From GCA-002779465 sp964596535 (lineage in GTDB: Bacteria; Desulfobacterota; Desulfobacteria; Desulfobacterales; UBA2156), in assembly GCA_964596535.1 (NCBI GenBank), contig CAZQUR010000067.1, positions 1 through 16,037 of the forward strand: a DNA stretch of 16,037 nt. Reading direction: 5' to 3'. The position numbers were made by a program, and so were the translations under genes. Positions 15,306-16,037 of this stretch are shown here, piece after piece. The notes under the pieces were generated by a model. It made no database searches. It saw only the letters and a program-made list of their open reading frames with translations, and was not told where the DNA came from. Positions within the stretch are counted from its first letter, which is position 1. The number at the start of each line of letters is the position of its first letter.

Positions 15306-15763
15306 TTGGAAGCGGACTCGTGTTTTGAAATCTTTTCCGCGGGAACGGCCATCAGGGTCACAAGGGCCTTGGCGGCCAGGGTTTCCTTTTTTTCCCGGAC
15401 GTCAAAAACCTCGGATTCGGAAACAAGAACCCGGCGCCCTCCCCGGATGACCCGGGACCGGCAGACGATTTTTTTACCGAAGGCGGGTTTTAAAAAGTTG
15501 ATCTTGAATTCCACGGTGAGGATCTGAACGCCTTCCGGAACCGCCGTAAAGGCGGCGTATCCGGCGGTATGGTCGGCCATGGCGGCCATCACCCCGGCAT
15601 GAATAAAGCCGTCCTGCTGCCGGTGGACAGGTGCAATCTCCACCATTGATTCGAACCGGTTCTTGGATGCATGGACTGCCTTGAAGCGGCAATGCCGGAT
15701 GAACCCCCTTTCGAAATCTTTTTTTAAAAATGCTTTCCGGGCGGCCGAAATATCGATTGTCAC
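15302..15763 (-). CDS. PaaI-like hotdog-fold thioesterase
   Basis: Probable acyl-CoA thioesterase of 153 residues, the usual size. The hotdog signature FIHAGVMAAMADHTAGYAA (about 53-71) supplies the helix with His56 and the catalytic-type acid Asp64, as in PaaI/YdiI proteins. EFKINFLKPA (85-94) and a beta-rich C-terminal half complete the fold. The start is GTG at 15763, chosen because AAAGGA lies about 6-8 nt upstream. Its stop overlaps the mpl ATG (ATGA), so the two are cotranslated. The substrate cannot be read from the sequence, and a functional tie to murein recycling is not obvious. Confidence 0.88.
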   Translation of the reverse strand: MTIDISAARKAFLKKDFERGFIRHCRFKAVHASKNRFESMVEIAPVHRQQDGFIHAGVMAAMADHTAGYAAFTAVPEGVQILTVEFKINFLKPAFGKKIVCRSRVIRGGRRVLVSESEVFDVREKKETLAAKALVTLMAVPAEKISKHESASK

Positions 15764-15826
15764 GGCGAATCCTTTCTTGAAGCCAAACTTGATGGAAAAC
15801 GCAGGGCGTTCATGATTTTGAACCGT

Positions 15827-15855
15827 TTGTCAGGACAGTAAAATTTTGATAGAAA
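15827..15855 (+). promoter_or_regulatory. Candidate promoter for the Sir2-family gene
   Basis: TTGTCA (15827-15832), a 17-bp spacer and TAGAAA (15850-15855) give 5/6 and 4/6 matches to consensus. The leader would be about 70 nt. An imperfect palindrome, TTTTGA (15844-15849) with TCAAAA (15861-15866), straddles the -10 box and the start region. Confidence 0.4.
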
Positions 15856-15881
15856 ATATCTCAAAAGCCTTTTCAGGGCAA
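15853..15881 (-). promoter_or_regulatory. Candidate promoter for thioesterase-mpl
   Basis: On the minus strand TTGCCC (15881-15876), a 17-bp spacer and TATTTT (15858-15853) give 4/6 and 4/6 matches. It overlaps the candidate promoter of the divergent Sir2-family gene. It is weak, but it is the best candidate in the 169-bp gap. Confidence 0.28.
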
Positions 15882-15932
15882 GACGAAAGCCGACCCCAAG
15901 GGGCGTCCATTTAAAAGAAAGAGAAGAAAGAG

Positions 15933-16037
15933 ATGGATGAGGCGTTGAAGTCTACATTGGAAGCATTTGCAAGGGGATCCGGAAAAATCTGCGTCCTCAC
16001 GGGTGCCGGGATATCGGCGGAAAGCGGGATCCCGACC
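15933..16037 (+). CDS. Sir2-family NAD-dependent protein deacylase (5' fragment)
   Basis: The first 35 codons only; the gene runs off the window. Translation from ATG 15933 gives MDEALKSTLEAFARGSGKIC, then VLTGAGISAESGIPT. The GAGISAESGIPT motif is the NAD-binding signature of sirtuins (CobB/NpdA-like). A purine-rich AAGAAAGAG stretch just upstream serves as the ribosome site. Bacterial sirtuins remove acyl groups from lysines, for example to reactivate acetyl-CoA synthetase. The gene is divergent from the thioesterase gene across a 169-bp gap. The class and completeness of the protein cannot be judged here. Confidence 0.9.
   Translation, partial: MDEALKSTLEAFARGSGKICVLTGAGISAESGIPT

Noticed and set aside
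1..16037. CRISPR array, transposase, integrase or phage genes
   Set aside because: None seen on either strand. The only repeats are the palindromic element, the 16-bp duplication and small inverted repeats.

Overview
The window looks like a chromosomal stretch from a fairly GC-rich, Gram-negative-type bacterium. A sulfate-reducer-like member of the Desulfobacterota is my best guess. This is an inference from the flavour of the proteins, the prkA-yeaH-spoVR cluster, a peptidoglycan-recycling Mpl ligase, and a palindromic repeat of a kind I associate with that group. I ran no search. Apart from one repeat element and one short tandem repeat it is tightly packed, and I see no insertion sequence, phage gene, CRISPR array or rRNA.

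Left part (1-3039, all minus strand): tRNA-Lys(UUU) and tRNA-Glu(UUC) follow a near-consensus promoter. Upstream of them lies the potassium-uptake pair trkA-trkH, in which the trkA stop codon directly abuts the TTG start of trkH.

Biotin operon (3125-6183, minus strand): birA - bioY - ECF ATPase (bioM) - ECF T-component (bioN) are joined by short overlaps. Together they form a complete biotin ECF transporter plus the biotin ligase/repressor. The promoter is strong (TTGACA, 17 bp, TATAGA). A BirA-type palindrome (GTTAACC...GGTTAAC) covers its spacer and -10 box, so BirA with bound biotin should shut off its own uptake operon.

Intergenic 6184-6488: a candidate extended -10 promoter for the rightward genes, a small AT-rich palindrome near its predicted start, and a ~150 bp imperfect palindrome (REP/MITE-like) that ends 21 bp before the next start codon.

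Central cluster (6489-13856, plus strand): prkA-type AAA+ kinase, yeaH/yhbH (DUF444, von Willebrand A-like), spoVR/ycgB, then a second, longer and strongly divergent PrkA-family protein. The first three form the well-known stress/starvation/sporulation-associated trio of unsettled biochemical role. The second PrkA makes a four-gene module with an AAA+ ATPase at each end, and is the most interesting part of the window.

Right part (13878-16037): convergent with the cluster are mpl (murein tripeptide recycling) and a PaaI-like thioesterase, overlapping by ATGA. Divergent from these, the window ends inside the start of a Sir2-family NAD-dependent deacylase gene.
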